A stretch of DNA of 64,000 bases from Atopsyche davidsoni (taxonomy: Eukaryota; Arthropoda; Insecta; Trichoptera; Hydrobiosidae), in NCBI GenBank assembly GCA_022113835.1, contig JAILWY010000011.1:3720001-3784000 (forward strand). The letters run 5' to 3'. The notes under the pieces were generated by a model. That model searched no databases, was not told the origin of the DNA, and was given only the letters and a program-made list of their open reading frames with translations. The translations under genes and the position numbers were made by a program. Positions 24,939 to 38,241 of this stretch are shown here, one piece after another; the stretch's first letter is position 1, and each line of letters opens with the position of its first letter.

Positions 24939-25471
24939 CAGGGTGTCCAAAAAGAGTATCGGTTGAATGTGAATAATGACCGTTATTGCGATATGCTGCG
25001 AAAATTTTTGAGCCCAGAGTTGCAGGAGTTTCAAGGTTTCACGTAGTTCCACTTGCCATACATCCGATCAATCAATTGAAGCTGTTAACGAATTATTCCC
25101 TAATAATGTCATTTCACGGAGAGGTAACACCAACTGGCCTCCCAGAAGCCCCGACCTTAGCCCTCTTGACTATTTCATATGGAGATACCTTAAAAGTAGG
25201 GTTTATGAGAATAATCCGATGAACCTAACGGAATTGAAATAAAACATCAGGGCAGAAATGGCAGCAATATCGAGGACTATGTGTCAGCGTGTTATCAGAA
25301 ATCTTTGTTCCAGATTAGAATAGTGCCATGTCACCATTTGGATAACATCATCTTTTCGAAATAATTTTCCATTAAGTATTCTTATAATCAACAATAAAAA
25401 AAAAACTTGATTACTAGTAGTTTTTGTTTTAGTGAACTTACAAATACCCGATACTCTCTTTGGACACCCTG
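24939..25471 (+). mobile_element. Tc1/mariner-superfamily element, internally deleted
   Basis: Terminal inverted repeats start CAGGGTGTCCAAAAAGAG on the left and end CTCTTTGGACACCCTG on the right. They are flanked by TA on both sides, the superfamily's usual target. The length of 533 bp is far below the 1.2-1.5 kb of autonomous members. The interior keeps two separated transposase fragments, so most of the gene has been removed. Confidence 0.85.
24971..25322 (+). pseudogene. Transposase remnant (DDE superfamily, Tc1/mariner-like)
   Basis: A first fragment reads VNNDRYCDMLRKFLSPELQE (to about 25042). A second begins near 25132 with NWPPRSPDLSPLDYFIWRYL, carrying the third catalytic Asp in the SPDL block, and runs to RVIRNLCSRLE before stops. 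The segment between them, where the second catalytic Asp (QDGA.. HT region) should lie, is missing or scrambled, and an in-frame stop follows LTELK. The layout matches the insect transposases with YxxML...LQ...WPPRSPDL motifs. It is inactive. Confidence 0.8.
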
Positions 25472-25473
25472 TA

Positions 25474-27969
25474 TAATGATGTTTCTGCTAAGTAATTTTG
25501 TGTAAGTCTCTTGCGTTGTCCTTATAATAATTCTCAACTTATTTACTAAAATATTTTTTTTATATCATACTAAATATGAATTATCATTTTTTTAAAATGC
25601 AAATGGCACCTAATTAGCAAAGCGTAGTAATGTATCTTCGAAGGTCCGGTTTAGCATAGAAGTCATGACTGCAAAATATGGTCTTCCGTCAAAAATTATC
25701 AACGGAGCATGGCGGCTTCTCCAGCGATCCGGACATTAACAGCCAAATCGTAGGCCTTAAAGTTAAATCATTTATCGCGAAGCCGGCGTCTTGCCTGGTT
25801 TTTGCCTTCCACCCAGCCTCCTCGGCGGTCGAGACCACAAGGCAATTCGCCTTAAACAAACAAATAATTTAAAAGACTGCAGTGTTGAGTTGCCGGGCTG
25901 CAGCACCTGCTGTGGAAAGGTTTATTATTTTTACGTATATTGTTATAAAAATATTGGTTGGCGTCTTGTGTGGCTTGTGCCTTCAACCCAGTTTCCTCTG
26001 CGACCAAAACCACAAGACGATACGCCTAAAATACATTAAATATACCTCTGCTAAGTTAAAAAATCCAACGTGAAAATATTTATAATACTATAATCTCATT
26101 GAATAATAATTTACCTAGGGAGTTTTCCACCTTCATTTCAAAAGTTTTGTCAATCACTTGATGAAGCTCTTTAAAGGCAAAAGCCTTTACAATTAGAAAT
26201 AGTCGTAATCTCATAGTCTTTTGGTCATAAATATTTGTTGCTTTAAGGCCTTATCCTGTGGAGGTAGAATTAAACTGATTAATTGATGACCATGTCTTTT
26301 ACAAGGTTCTTAAAAGTTTTAAGTACAATAATCTAAGCTTTATTTATCAAATAAAGCTCTTCAAAATAATATGTATACTTTCTTGAATTTATTCTAATAC
26401 AAATATTATAATTATAAAAACAATAAATTTTTTAACACAGAATATTATTTTACACAAAAAAAAAAATTGAGTCAACGTTATATGAAATTAAATGAATGAT
26501 GTTTAATTCATTATTTTCAATATTAATGGGCGATATATATTTTTACCATTCTGTATTAAAAATAAAATTAATTAAAAATAGATTTAATCAATTCTCTACT
26601 GACGGGTTTTTAATATAAAAAAAATATGTGTATAATAAAATATAAATCGTTTAACCCAAACCAAACTGAAATAAATGTAATTATTATTAAGCTGAAATTA
26701 AGCTCCCTCCAATTATATTATAAAGTTAAAATGTTAAACCTCTTAAAATGTTTTCCCGAAGGTTAATCTCTAAAACTATTTACGGATAATTATGTTTTCC
26801 CTCGTAAGAGATAATTTACATAAATAATAATGTAATTTTTCTTTAAAGTTTTTGATAGGTTTTTACGAAAGAAGAGTTTTTGAGAAAAAAAATTGTACAA
26901 AAACTTTCGATTTAACAAATGTTCATTAACTCGATTTAATTTATAAAACGAGCCACATTTTAATTACGAAGCTATTATTTTAAAAAATTTGGAAAAGGGA
27001 AGAATTAGGTTTTGTTTTAATTTATGAAATTTCTCAAGACCCTAAGAGTTTTCTGAGAAATAAAGAAAAACTTTTAAACGGTTTTTGGAAATACAAGGCA
27101 AGTGTATTTTTAGTTAAAAATATATCCTCAAAGGAAGATCTCAAAAATTTTACTAGAATTTTTAAAAGGATTTTCAATAAGCCTAAAATTATCTTGTGTC
27201 GTGAAATTTTAATATTTTTCTTTGAAGTTTCAAAAAAACAAAATTAGAAATTTTTCCATTAATCATTGAAAACTAAAATTACGGTTAAGTGGTAAGGACG
27301 TTTAATCACTCATGATGTAATGTATTTTTTAACAATATTTAATAAATATGTATTGCCTTTAAATTCAAAATTGAAATCGTTTTTTTCAATACAAATGCCA
27401 TAGACGTAACGAGCTATACGCAACCGCAAAGATAATTAAAAAAATTAATGCTTATCTAACTGCCTCTATTTTTTTAAACTTTCCTCTCTTACTGGGAAGT
27501 GCAGCATAAAGCGCTTGTTATAATATTATGTTGTTTGCTCGTGAGATTGTAATAAAAATATAATAATGGTATGATATTTTTAAAATAGTTTTTGATATAT
27601 TTTTTTAAGTATTTAACTTTACAGAGCGTTACAAATAGAGATACAATGTTTATATTACACGAGTAGTTACGACAAGGACGCCTTGCGATGGGATCTCGCG
27701 TAGAATCTTGCGATACAAATCCACATTAAAACAGCCCTAGAGCGGGTAAACCTCCCGGGTATTACCCCTCTAATAAGATAAGGCGCTAGTTTACCCCGGC
27801 CTCCCTTATAAATTTCGCACGGCCTATGAATACACTGGTTTTTGCCCGCCCACCCTCACCTCATATCCACGCATTATAAATGTTCCTTTGGAGACTACGA
27901 GAAAAATGGAGCCAGGAAGTTTATCGAAAGGCAGTTTATCGACGAAAGTGCTAATAATTTATTTCCAGC
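25474..27969. other. Non-coding stretch with a two-copy repeat and GC island
   Basis: No gene is supported. Two diverged ~80-bp units lie at about 25784-25865 and 25960-26035. A GC-richer island at 27690-27850 contains CTCCCGGGTATTACCCCTC. Short open frames around 25680-26070 derive from the repeated unit. Confidence 0.4.
25784..26035. repeat. Two diverged hairpin-forming units
   Basis: Each unit starts GGCGTCTTG, contains CCTTC-ACCCAG, CTCCTC or TTCCTC and ACCACAAG, and ends with a CGCCT word. The start and end of each unit are partly inverted (GGCGT...ACGCC), so each can form a hairpin. The units are about 176 bp apart. Element class unknown. Confidence 0.5.
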
Positions 27970-27984
27970 AATATATATATACAT

Positions 27985-28033
<49 letters not shown>
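27970..28033. repeat. Compound microsatellite (TA)n-(CA)n-(TA)n
   Basis: AT, then CA, then TA dinucleotide runs. Open frames on both strands through it are translations of the repeat. Confidence 0.95.
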
Positions 28034-31000
28034 CTTGCTATTTGTTTTGCGTAGATTTGATTAGACTTTTCGTGCCCAGTCAAATATTTTGAATCAACCT
28101 AACGTTTTGAAAAAAAACCTGACCTTTTTACGTGCTATTTTAAGGGTTTATTTACAAAACTTTTTGATAGCTAGAACACGTAAAGATCTCAGATACAGTG
28201 ACGAAAAGTGCATCTTTAAAAAAAAAAGTCAGGTTTGCATTCACTTTCAAGAAATTGTCATCTTTTAGATGTCACAAATAGCTGCAGTACAAATTGATAA
28301 TATTGCATCAAAACGGTCAAATCTATTAAATACTTATTTAGAGAGGTTGATTCGTATAATTTATTTATTTATTAATGACAGTTACGTAATCTTTTTTCGA
28401 TGAATCGAGTTATATTGAACTCTTTTTTCGATGAATTTTCTGAATCTACCGAGTAGGTTTTTCTGGAAGCCACGAAAAAAAAATCCGTCTTTCCCCTTCC
28501 AATATGAGAAATGGCCAAGCAATTAGATTCGAATACGTGATTTATTATAATAATATGTATGTGGAAATGGAAAAACCTTTTTTTTACGTCACTGGGTTTT
28601 TTCTGTTTGTTTTCAAATCATCATCAAATTGAATGCTGAAAAATCAACGCTTCTTTAATATACCTTTGAAAAATGGTTAAAGATCATTTTATATCATTTT
28701 AGCTTGATTCTTCTTAAAAAAATTAGAAACTTTATATGGTTTACTTTTGATAATGTTTTCAGATATATCAATATAATTTTAGTAGTAAAATAATTGTTTT
28801 GTACTTAAATTTTTTTAACTAGAAATTAAGCATTTTTTAAATATTTTTTTAGAGAGTATATTGTACTCTATTTGTTCTGTTCAAGATTAGATTTACTCAG
28901 TAACAAGCGATTAATAGTATTAATTCGTAACTATCTAACTACAACCCTCTAACTTTAAGTCTGATGATAAACACTGTCTTAATTGACCATCCTCAAAAAC
29001 AAGGAGCCTTTTGTGAATTCGCAAAAGGCTGTAATGAACCGGTGTCGTTAGATAAAAGCACGATAGAATCGTGGTAGCTCTTAATAGGGTTTTCGTCCTG
29101 AAGGTTATGATGAAAGGATGGTTTAAACAAGTATAGCAAAAAAATATTATATGTCAGTATAAAAACAAATTAACAAGCCAATGCAAAGTTTTTGATTTGG
29201 TCATCGTTAAATTTAATTTATACAGCAATAGAAACAATATATTAAATATTATACTGTGTTTTGTTTTCATACACAAATCACATTAATTCCACGAAACGAG
29301 ATTCCCATCAAATAAACATTTCATATATCCAAAAATAGATTAAACAAAACTTCAGTAATGAAATTTTAATTCATATCAGGATACATGGTTTAGTATGCCA
29401 GGAAAAGTTCAATGTTTGAACCCTCTTATATCAAAACATTTTGTATTAAAACCGAAATGAGAAAACCGCTTCTATCGAATATGGCTCGAACTTACTTAGC
29501 TGAAAACTGGGATAAACAGATACTTGTTACATATATATTCTCTGTTTTTCAGCAGCTCTGAAATCTGAATTTAGTTCTTCATAATTATTTCATTATATGT
29601 GACGATCTTCAGTGATAATCGTTGTTGCTGTTCTAAGACTAAATAAAGATTTTATTTTGGTTTGATGATTTGAATCTTAGTAATGATCTTCACAGCAACA
29701 AGGCGCTTGAAAAGTACATTTAAATAAAACTCTCCTTTAAAATAACTTTCTTAGTAGTTTTTTTCTACATACAATATTATCAAATCTTTAAAAAAAATCA
29801 TACTAACATATCAAAAATACACATAAATAGTTGGGTGTAATATTGACTATATAAAGTGATAATTTTTCAAATTCTATGTCGTTAGTTTTGATTCAATAGG
29901 TAGTGATCTGGTAATGATATATGTTTTTATTCTCTTGTGTAATAAATTATGGCACGTATTGTTTTCTTCATATTTAATAAATTCACAAAGCTAGTGAGCC
30001 TTCCATATATTGAGTTCGGGTCAATGAATCAGAATACGCCCGTCGATTTACCCCCCACTCATCATAAATACGTAGACATGGAGGTTCTTGAAAGGATCTT
30101 CACGGAATAAGGCTCTAAACCTAGGGTAGAGCGGCTTTGTTCCTGGCTTTTATATCTATTGCAAAGTTTGGATTCAGGCGTTGAAGATTTACGAGTAGAT
30201 AATTTATTTACAAAATACTTCAGCCTGTTCCGATGAGTATTAGACCTTCAGCTATAACTTAAATTGTTTATTTCAGTTAAGCTATATTTACATAAAATAT
30301 TTACTGAAAATTCAACAAACAATTTTACAACATATATATTTGCTAATGCGTTAGCTGAATTTAAAAAAATGCCTATTTATTATCAGAGATTACAACCTAG
30401 TTCATGCATATTTAAGATGCTTAATAGTAAATACAAATTTCTTTTAAATATTTGGTTGCATTACATACAAATAAAAATACTGTGTCAGTTATAAAAAAAT
30501 AGATTTTCAATAGCTTGCAATACTTTCTCTATATCTTTTAGTTGCACTTTATCAAAAATTAGGGTGCTGCAGTGAGGCTTTTATTTAGCAGTATATATAT
30601 ATATATATAACGGCGTTCATGAAATTATGAAATAATAAAAAAAACCAATTGCCCGTTGAAGCGATAGTATATAATATTATATCGTATTTTTATGACAGCC
30701 AATTGCACTTTTCCCCCATTATTTATGATTATTATTACAAGCGGGCGTATCGGCTCATTCATCCCTGTTAATGCCCCCGACTTTCCCCTATCCAGGAAAA
30801 TATTTCCTCTGGTCTATTAATTCCAAACAACGGGGGACTGACGGCAGGGACAAGATAGAATCGGCTTTATACCTCCTGGACAAGGAGCAGTATCGACAGA
30901 CAGAGATAATGCGCAAATATTTGAGTTTTGTCAGCCTTTGGTAACTTCCAGCGCAAAAAAATAATATATACTGAACAAATTATTTAAAAAAAATTATTTA

Positions 31001-34000
31001 TCTTAATGATTTACAAATAAAAACACGAGATAATATTTAATCATTACGAAAAAAGTGTGTAACCGTTATCCCTGAAACACTGAAATTATTCCTGATTTTT
31101 TTATTATTTGACCGCTTTTATGAAGATATTTTTTTGTTGATAAACTTACCATATTTAATAACATTATTTTTTTGTTTGTAATAATATCAGAACAGTTGTG
31201 TGTGTAGAAGGTAAGTCACAAGTAATATTCGCTTAAAGCTTTCAACGTAATACCAATACTTTCCGAAGGATCTTTTTAATAAGATTTCAGATCTCCTCGC
31301 ATGGTGGATGGCGGCCATTTTGAGTCGTCCGCCATTTCATGGATGTCTTTTCAATTTCTATTCAGGTTGGACGATGTCGTAGATTATATATTATTACACA
31401 CCATTGATGAATTCAAAGCCATCGGGATGAGGAATCAAATGTCATGAAAAAGCGAGAATTCATAATTGTAGTACGATCTCAAATTAAATAGACTGCTTTT
31501 GAATATTAGAGTTATATAAATATAATACTATTATTAGTTATGTGCTTATTCATCAAAAGGTCGCAAATAGAAAATCTTTTCTCTTCACGATACTAGAAAC
31601 TAAGTTCTTCGGTGTATTTTCTGGTACAATTAACTCTAGTTACTCGGAGACCTGTTAAAAAATTCATTTCCTCGTCATTACTTCGAGACTCGAGACGGTC
31701 GATATTCCGAGTTCTCGTCCATCCAGTTCAATAAATAAAAGCACTTTATAACCTATTTAAGGCTGTGTCTTAACATTTGCTATCCCCATCAAAAGTTAAT
31801 GGCGAAAATCGTAAGAAATAAAGCTATATTAGTGATCAGAAGCAAGTGCAGCTATGCAAGACTTGTTCATGTTTTATTCGTTTGGATGTTGCAATAAATA
31901 AAATAATAAAGCGAGTTTCTATAATTTTTACCTTGTATCTATTATTTCTTTGAAATAAAATCTGGAATAAACTACGCTGTTTTTAAAAGAATTTCTAGTC
32001 AAAAAAAAAAACTTTTTTTTTCCAACGTTTTAAATGGTTTGTGTCTGGAAATGAGTATTTTTAGTTTAGGGTTTTAAAAATATAATAAAGTAACAATGAT
32101 TAAATTTAAAATTTGTTTTTATAATTCTTCTTCGAAAATGTACTTTATATTTTCTGAAGAAAACTCAATAAAACTGCATCATCATCAACAAATTCAGCCG
32201 TTGCCAACAACCTGACAATAATTGATAGTTACTTGGCATCTGTTTCTATTGTGGTTCGTTCTCACATAGATTATGCAGGCATTAAAAATTGAATAAAATA
32301 GGTAAAAAATAGACCAAATCATATATTCAAATGATGCTACTATCCTTGTTATTAAGAATCAAATTAACATAAGTGAATTTATATATATTTTTAACACAAT
32401 ATCACAGCCAGTCATTTAATTAAGAATTTCATGAAAAATTAAGATTTTCATAGCTCTTTATCATGCCTTCAAACTTTGTAGCTATAAATTAAACGTTAAG
32501 TACTGAAGTGATTTGAGAATTGTGTCTTACGGTCATAAAACAATTTGAACTTTTACGATCTCCAAACAATTAACTAAGGAATATACCAACATAATTTCTA
32601 GAAAACATCTTTGTATTTATCTTTTAATGAAGGAAGAATTGTCTGATCTAGTGATGGGAGTTTTGAAGTGAAATTCGTAATAGTTATTTTTGTTTCTGCT
32701 TTGTAAAAATAGCAGAAAGTTTTAATGGAAAAAAGCAGTATTTTTTAGCTTTTTATTGATAAACCTAGTTCTTGCACGATATTTTAATGCGAAAACTACT
32801 TTGGGACATCCGATTATCCGAACTCGACTTTCAAACGTTTGTATTTTCGAGACATTGAACAAAAATAACATAAATAATTTTACTAAGATAAAAATTGATT
32901 TTGATTTAAAAAAGCAGTTTTGTTTTATTGCCTCGAGCGTAGCAGCTAATTAAATTGCTTCTGCTCCCTTGACCCGCCATTCATATGATCCGGCCTTGGT
33001 AATGATGGATGAAAGCCCTCCTGGGATTCTCCTACATGGCAGTCGGACTTATCAATCATCCCAGAGATTAATTTAATGATTCTTCTCTTTCTACTTCTCC
33101 AACTTACCGCGAAATAATTAATGGAAACGAAATCTCCACTGACCCCTGAGGGTAGCTGATACCCGCACCCCCCTGACTTATAATTTTCCTTTTGTATAAT
33201 TGTTATTTCACCCGCTTTTATAAAGGAGAGAGTTGTTTCCATCTTACAGAAATTTATTTGATATTTAGTTAAAACGGCCATAGTTAAAATATTAAGAAAC
33301 ATAAAAATAATTGATTTGATTTTTTTATACATGACTCACAAGTGTTTTTTAAAATTTTATTTTGTTAGTATTCTTTACACAGCATGATTTGAATATTATA
33401 TGGGCGTAAATAAAAAAAAATGTTATTATTAATATTTTATTGTGATAATCAATATTTTAAAATTATATATATTTAGTGTGAAAATGTTTTCGTTAATTTC
33501 AGTGCGTTTTAAAATACAGTAATGGCATATTCTTGAACAAAAAATATGAATAGATTTATTAGAGACAGTAAAGTAAGGTGTGAGAATTTTTGCGTTTTGT
33601 TTAAAATTAAAAGGCGATAAAAATTAAAACGATTGTTATATACTAGCCAGTTGGCTGTTAATTCATATTGTAGTGCAAATTTGACTAATTACAATTTGGG
33701 TACATTGAATGCACCCTCGCAGTTGTGCAGCCTCCACGCTTGTTTGCGATCTTTACTAAATCAGGTCTAATTGTGATTTATTGGGCTTTCAGCTAATTAG
33801 TGGGGCGACTTTTTCTCTGCGCGATTTTTACTCCCGAGTCGGACCATTTTCCCGGCGACCGGCACAAAAACCTACCGGAAATGCAACTCCTGGGGTGCAT
33901 TTTTTTTTTAATTAGCGCTAAACGTAAAAAGAGCGCTTTGTGTCTCAAATAAATATTTTTTTGCATGAAATTTAACATGTTTTCTGAATTAAGACTAATG

Positions 34001-34268
34001 AGTTTGAGGGTAGATCTTCTCTTTTTTTTATAAATTTTCAGCAAATTTACTGAGTGAAGTATTTTTTTATCTGAACTCCCTATTGAGGATGATGAAAGAG
34101 ATAATCAAATACGAATTAGTTTATGGGTTAATGTAAAGTGTTACAGTAAAAAGTTTAAATACTCCATACAAACCCCAAGCAATAAAATGTTGTACTTCTC
34201 ATTTTATTTTTTTCAAATTAAAAGCAACAAATATTTAAGCTGTAATTTTTGAAATTGATACCTTATAC
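28034..34268. other. Gene-free stretch with scattered GC-richer islands
   Basis: No gene is supported. Islands: 30690-30940 (AAGCGGGCGTATCGGCTCAT and onward); 31290-31350 (three GCCAT/ATGGC words within 28 bp); 32940-33180 (with AATTAAT homeodomain-like words); 33690-33900. The 128-codon minus-strand frame at 32946-33332 is the longest here but has no recognisable domain. An AT run lies at 30592-30609. Confidence 0.4.
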
Positions 34269-35566
34269 CAGTGGTCCCAAACCCTATGCCCGCGGGCACC
34301 ATGGCGCCCGCCAACCGTTTTACGTGTGCCCGTCGCTGTGCGACCACGATAAAAAGAAAATTATGATAACAATAAAATGTTATGAAAAAAAAAATATTTA
34401 GTCATTAAACAGACAAATATAAGCGAAAATAATTAAATCGTTATAATTTTCAAAATAACAATTTTTTCCAGCAAATTATATATAAGCCTGTTGAAATAGC
34501 ATCTTATAGGTGTAGTTTGATTTGTCTTCGTCTCTGTAATAACCCCCTTTAAAAATGCGTTTACGATATTTTTCAGATACATGGTGAAGAAGTTGCTGAA
34601 AGAGTATAAATATATTTTTGCGGTGGTACGGTGAAAGCGATGTGAAAGTGCCTCTGATATTTTTGCGTGGATGAAAGTGATGTGAAAGCGATGTGAAAGT
34701 GCCTTTGATTTTTTTGCGTGGATAAAAGTGAGGTGAAAGCTATGTAAAAATCTACGTGATATTTTTGGGATAAAACGATAATTAAGCAGCGAAATATATG
34801 CGAAAATAATTATATCGTCATAATTATCAAAATAATTATTCTTAAATCCAATGTATCAGATGAGGACTTCAGGAATATACAGTAATACACATAAAAAAAT
34901 GTCCATTCTTGAAATGGTAAACATATAAAATTAAATCGTTTTTCAGTTCTACATACTTGTGTGAATCATTGTTTTCAACTGTGAAATTTCATATAATCAA
35001 AATACAGATCTCGACTTACAGATCTTAATGATTGCTTACGAGCAGGAAAATCATCTTACTTTCCTAATAACGAAGCAATGGTCAATGAAATGCAATGCCA
35101 ACGATCACATTAACTTTGACATTTCTCTTTTTTTATAGTGAATTTTGGTAATTGGCTACTAAAAACATTAAAATTTAAAATTTATATTGTTGGTGCATTA
35201 AAATCCTAATATAGTTAGTCTGGACCCTAACTGATATTCTTCGTATTCTAACCTGTTGTTTTAATGTTTAGTTATAGTTGTACATTTTGATGTTGCTATT
35301 AAAAATAATTATTCGTTGCATATTTGCCCCAACCCAACCCAATCACCAGAATTTTTATGCTATTACTTACTACTCGTATTATTTATTTAAAAAAAAAATA
35401 TAAACAATAATTTTTATATTTTTTGAATCAAATATTTTTGTGCATTACATATATGTATTATTGACTATATCCAACTATAAATATACCTTAAAAAAATAAA
35501 TGGTGCCCGCCGCCCGACCGGCATTCTAGAATGTGCTCTTGAGTGCAAAAAGGTTGGGGACCCCTG
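34269..35566. mobile_element. Non-autonomous hAT element, 8-bp TSD
   Basis: The ends CAGTGGTCCCAAACC and GGTTGGGGACCCCTG are near-perfect inverted repeats of the hAT type. The flanks CCTTATAC (34261-34268) and CCTTGTAC (35567-35574) are an 8-bp duplication with one mismatch, diagnostic of hAT. At 1298 bp it encodes no transposase. Both sub-terminal regions are GC-rich (left CGCGGGCACCATGGCGCCCG; right GTGCCCGCCGCCCGACC). An internal degenerate tandem array lies at 34625-34740 (GTGAAAG...TTTTTGCGTGGAT units). Confidence 0.9.
34625..34740. repeat. Short tandem array inside the hAT element
   Basis: Units built from GGTGAAAGCGATGTGAAAG and TATTTTTGCGTGGAT repeat with decay about two to three times. 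Sub-terminal repeats are common in hAT elements as transposase-binding sites, but that role is not shown here. Confidence 0.7.
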
Positions 35567-35574
35567 CCTTGTAC

Positions 35575-35856
35575 TATAATTTAATAAATTATTTATTATC
35601 ACATAATTAATAACACTTGAGTATCGTTTAACGGAATTCATTGTTTAAATACTCATCTTCGCTTTAGTCGTGAATTATTATATCGTCGACTTAAGTAATC
35701 AATTATAAAATGTGAGAGAAATTCATTTGCTGTAACAGTAATCTTTAAATTTGTACAATGTATCGTAAATGGATTAAATATACTCAGCAGATACATAAAA
35801 CAATTACAATTGCGTATGGATATGATATCAATAGCAGAATAAATATATACTCAGCA
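35575..35856. other. AT-rich spacer
   Basis: Nothing recognisable between the hAT element and the GC-richer region upstream of the gene. Confidence 0.4.
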
Positions 35857-36118
35857 CAATGACTGCAATTAATCGCGAAATCCACCCTTTGTGCATAAAT
35901 ATCCGCATCCCTCCAGCGGGCGATCAATCGCCAACCGTAAATTTGACGCAACAAAACAGGTAATAAATTAATGCAATGCACCCCCCACAGGTGAGGAATA
36001 ATTCAAATTCATTTATACGGTACCTGCCGTAAATGCAAGCCCTGTGCATTGTTCATCAGCCAACGTCATATCCATGCACCTGAACAATGCATTAGAAATA
36101 CTAGACAAACAATGAATG
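35857..36118. promoter_or_regulatory. Candidate enhancer upstream of the gene (E-box and Sox-like words)
   Basis: A GC-richer island about 2.2 kb upstream of the start codon. It carries CAGGTA (35957), CAGGTG (35988), TACCTG (36021) and CACCTG (36077), plus three AACAATG/CATTGTT Sox-type words (36047, 36083, 36108). Such mixes are typical of neural or developmental enhancers in insects. No direct evidence of function. Confidence 0.25.
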
Positions 36119-38241
36119 TACTCGTTAAGCTCTAAAAAAATACTTACAAATGTACTCACCCAAACGGTTAAAATAAATAATTTTGTTGTTGTTGTGAGTG
36201 CTTTTGATTTTCAAGGGCTTAATCAGACTTATGATGAAACTATGCAACGGTAAAAGCCTATACATATCACTTATACGCATTATGAGTGTATTCAAATGCT
36301 TTGTTAAAAGCACAGGTTAACAAGTTGAATTGCTTGCTATTCAAGTCAACTTCTAAGGTTTCAGTACAGTAATTGAAAAGTTCAGTGTTATAATATTTTC
36401 GCAGTTTTCACACGATGTCTCATGGTCGTATTTTCAGGGTTATTAAATTAATGAAATGATTTAACAACACCGAGGGTCAGTGCATGCCCCTTAATAACTC
36501 ACACGAGTGACTTTCACCGTAATAATTAATGGAGAATTCCATCCTTCCTTTTCTACCCTCCTTAATTATTATTTTATTATTATTATACCCACACCCCCGA
36601 AGGTACGTAGACAAATTATAATGTTATACACTCACATTTCTCATATGTTTTTATATTATTCCAATGTCTTTCTCTCTCTCTTTGGTGCAAGAAAAAAATT
36701 ATTTTATGTTAAAGAAAATGATTTTAGTACCTATTTTTAGTTTTAGGAAAACTAAATATGATAATTATTTGTACATTAATATTATTAAATATAAATAAAG
36801 TCTTTTTATAAATAGATTTTTTATGATGTGATCATTACTTAGTATTAATAGTTTAAAAAAATATATTTTCATAATAAGAAAAAAAAATCCGATTTTTAAT
36901 TAAAATAATATTATTTATATATATTTCATTAACAGAGTTCGTGTCGTTCGACTTTCTTTTCTAAATAGGCGAAGGCTATGTTAAAATTACTTGAAGGGTT
37001 GTAAAAAAATGCGTGAAATGCAATTATTTAATCAGTGCCCGTCCATTGAGGCGCCGTGGCTTAATTTTTTTAATTATCCGTATGAAGATTTTTTTTTAAT
37101 ATCCAGTTGCGGAGGCTCCTGAGCTGGCCGCTGTTTAATCTGACAAATCTCATTAGCGAAACGACGCCAAGTATTTCAGGAATTGGGGGAATTCCTGAAA
37201 ATGTTGTCCAAAGCGTGCAGTCAGCGGGAAAAATGATTATCAAAACTTTTTCAAATTAATTAAGAGTGAAAATTATGAGGAAATTCCGCTCGACACTCCT
37301 TTGAGCCGCAGTATGCAGCGATGCTCAAACTTGCGGTTCGCGGAATAAAACTTTCGGTTCTAAAAAATGGGTTATTTATATTAAATTGCTGAAAATGATC
37401 TATTAAATGTATTATTTAATCGATCTTTTAAAATTTTATTTTCAGTTATTATTTTTTTTAAAAACTTTAGGTCACATGTGTCTTGTTTGCGAGATAACTA
37501 AAAAAATTGAAACTAAGCTATATGTAAAATTATTGCATTGTTTTCTATCAAGCAAATTTAATATATATAGATTTTATACTAATAAATATTTTTTCTATTG
37601 TTACAGGTAAGTTTTATTTTTACTCAATGCTGATTAGAACTTCAAAAAACCCTCAACAAATTAAAATGTTTCTTTTAGTATTTTTGTTAAAGTAAGTAAT
37701 TTTTTTATTATAAGAAGCGCTGTGTCGGAATTAAGGTGCAGAGACATTTTGTAAAAGGCGAAAAATACCAAAGTGGACACATCTTCGCGTTGTTTCTCGG
37801 AAACTTTCTACAGAAGAAGCTTTATTAAATAATTTAATTATTTCTAAGTCAGTACCTCGAAGAGTGAGCCATTGATGTCCTTGAGAATTTTTCACCTTAT
37901 TTTTATTAATACCACGCGAATTATAGAACATTTTTAGAGATGCAAGGGTAGTCGAAATTAATTTACTAACTGTTGCGTCCCGACGCTTTGACCAATTTAA
38001 TAACCGTAAATAAGCAAAAAAAATCGTTATACGTATATGTGAAACTGAGCAATAAAAAATATACCCACTGTACAGCAGTACAAAAAATAATAGGTCGATA
38101 AGAAAAATATTATTTAAAAATAATTTTTCAAATTTATTTTAAGAACTCCAAATTGTTTTGCAGATTATCTTGGCGTTTTAATTTGCATTTTTTCGTACGC
38201 TTATATATTTTTTGATAAATAATTTTACATTCGGTTAAATA
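36119..38241. other. Upstream region of the 38-kb gene
   Basis: Mostly AT-rich, with GC-richer patches at 37040-37330 and 37720-37880. No ORF with recognisable features. A possible splice acceptor (TTGTTTTGCAG, ending 38162) precedes the start codon by 79 bp, so an upstream untranslated exon is possible. I see no convincing core promoter. Confidence 0.35.

Noticed and set aside
32400..32411. TATCACAGCCAG, identical to the 5' 12 nt of the miR-2 family
   Set aside because: The rest of the mature sequence does not match and the upstream arm pairs poorly (six pairs, then mostly mismatches), so no pre-miRNA hairpin is supported.
32946..33332. 128-codon minus-strand open frame
   Set aside because: No domain, composition shifts half-way, and it crosses a GC-richer island into AT-rich DNA; a frame of this length is expected by chance in 64 kb.
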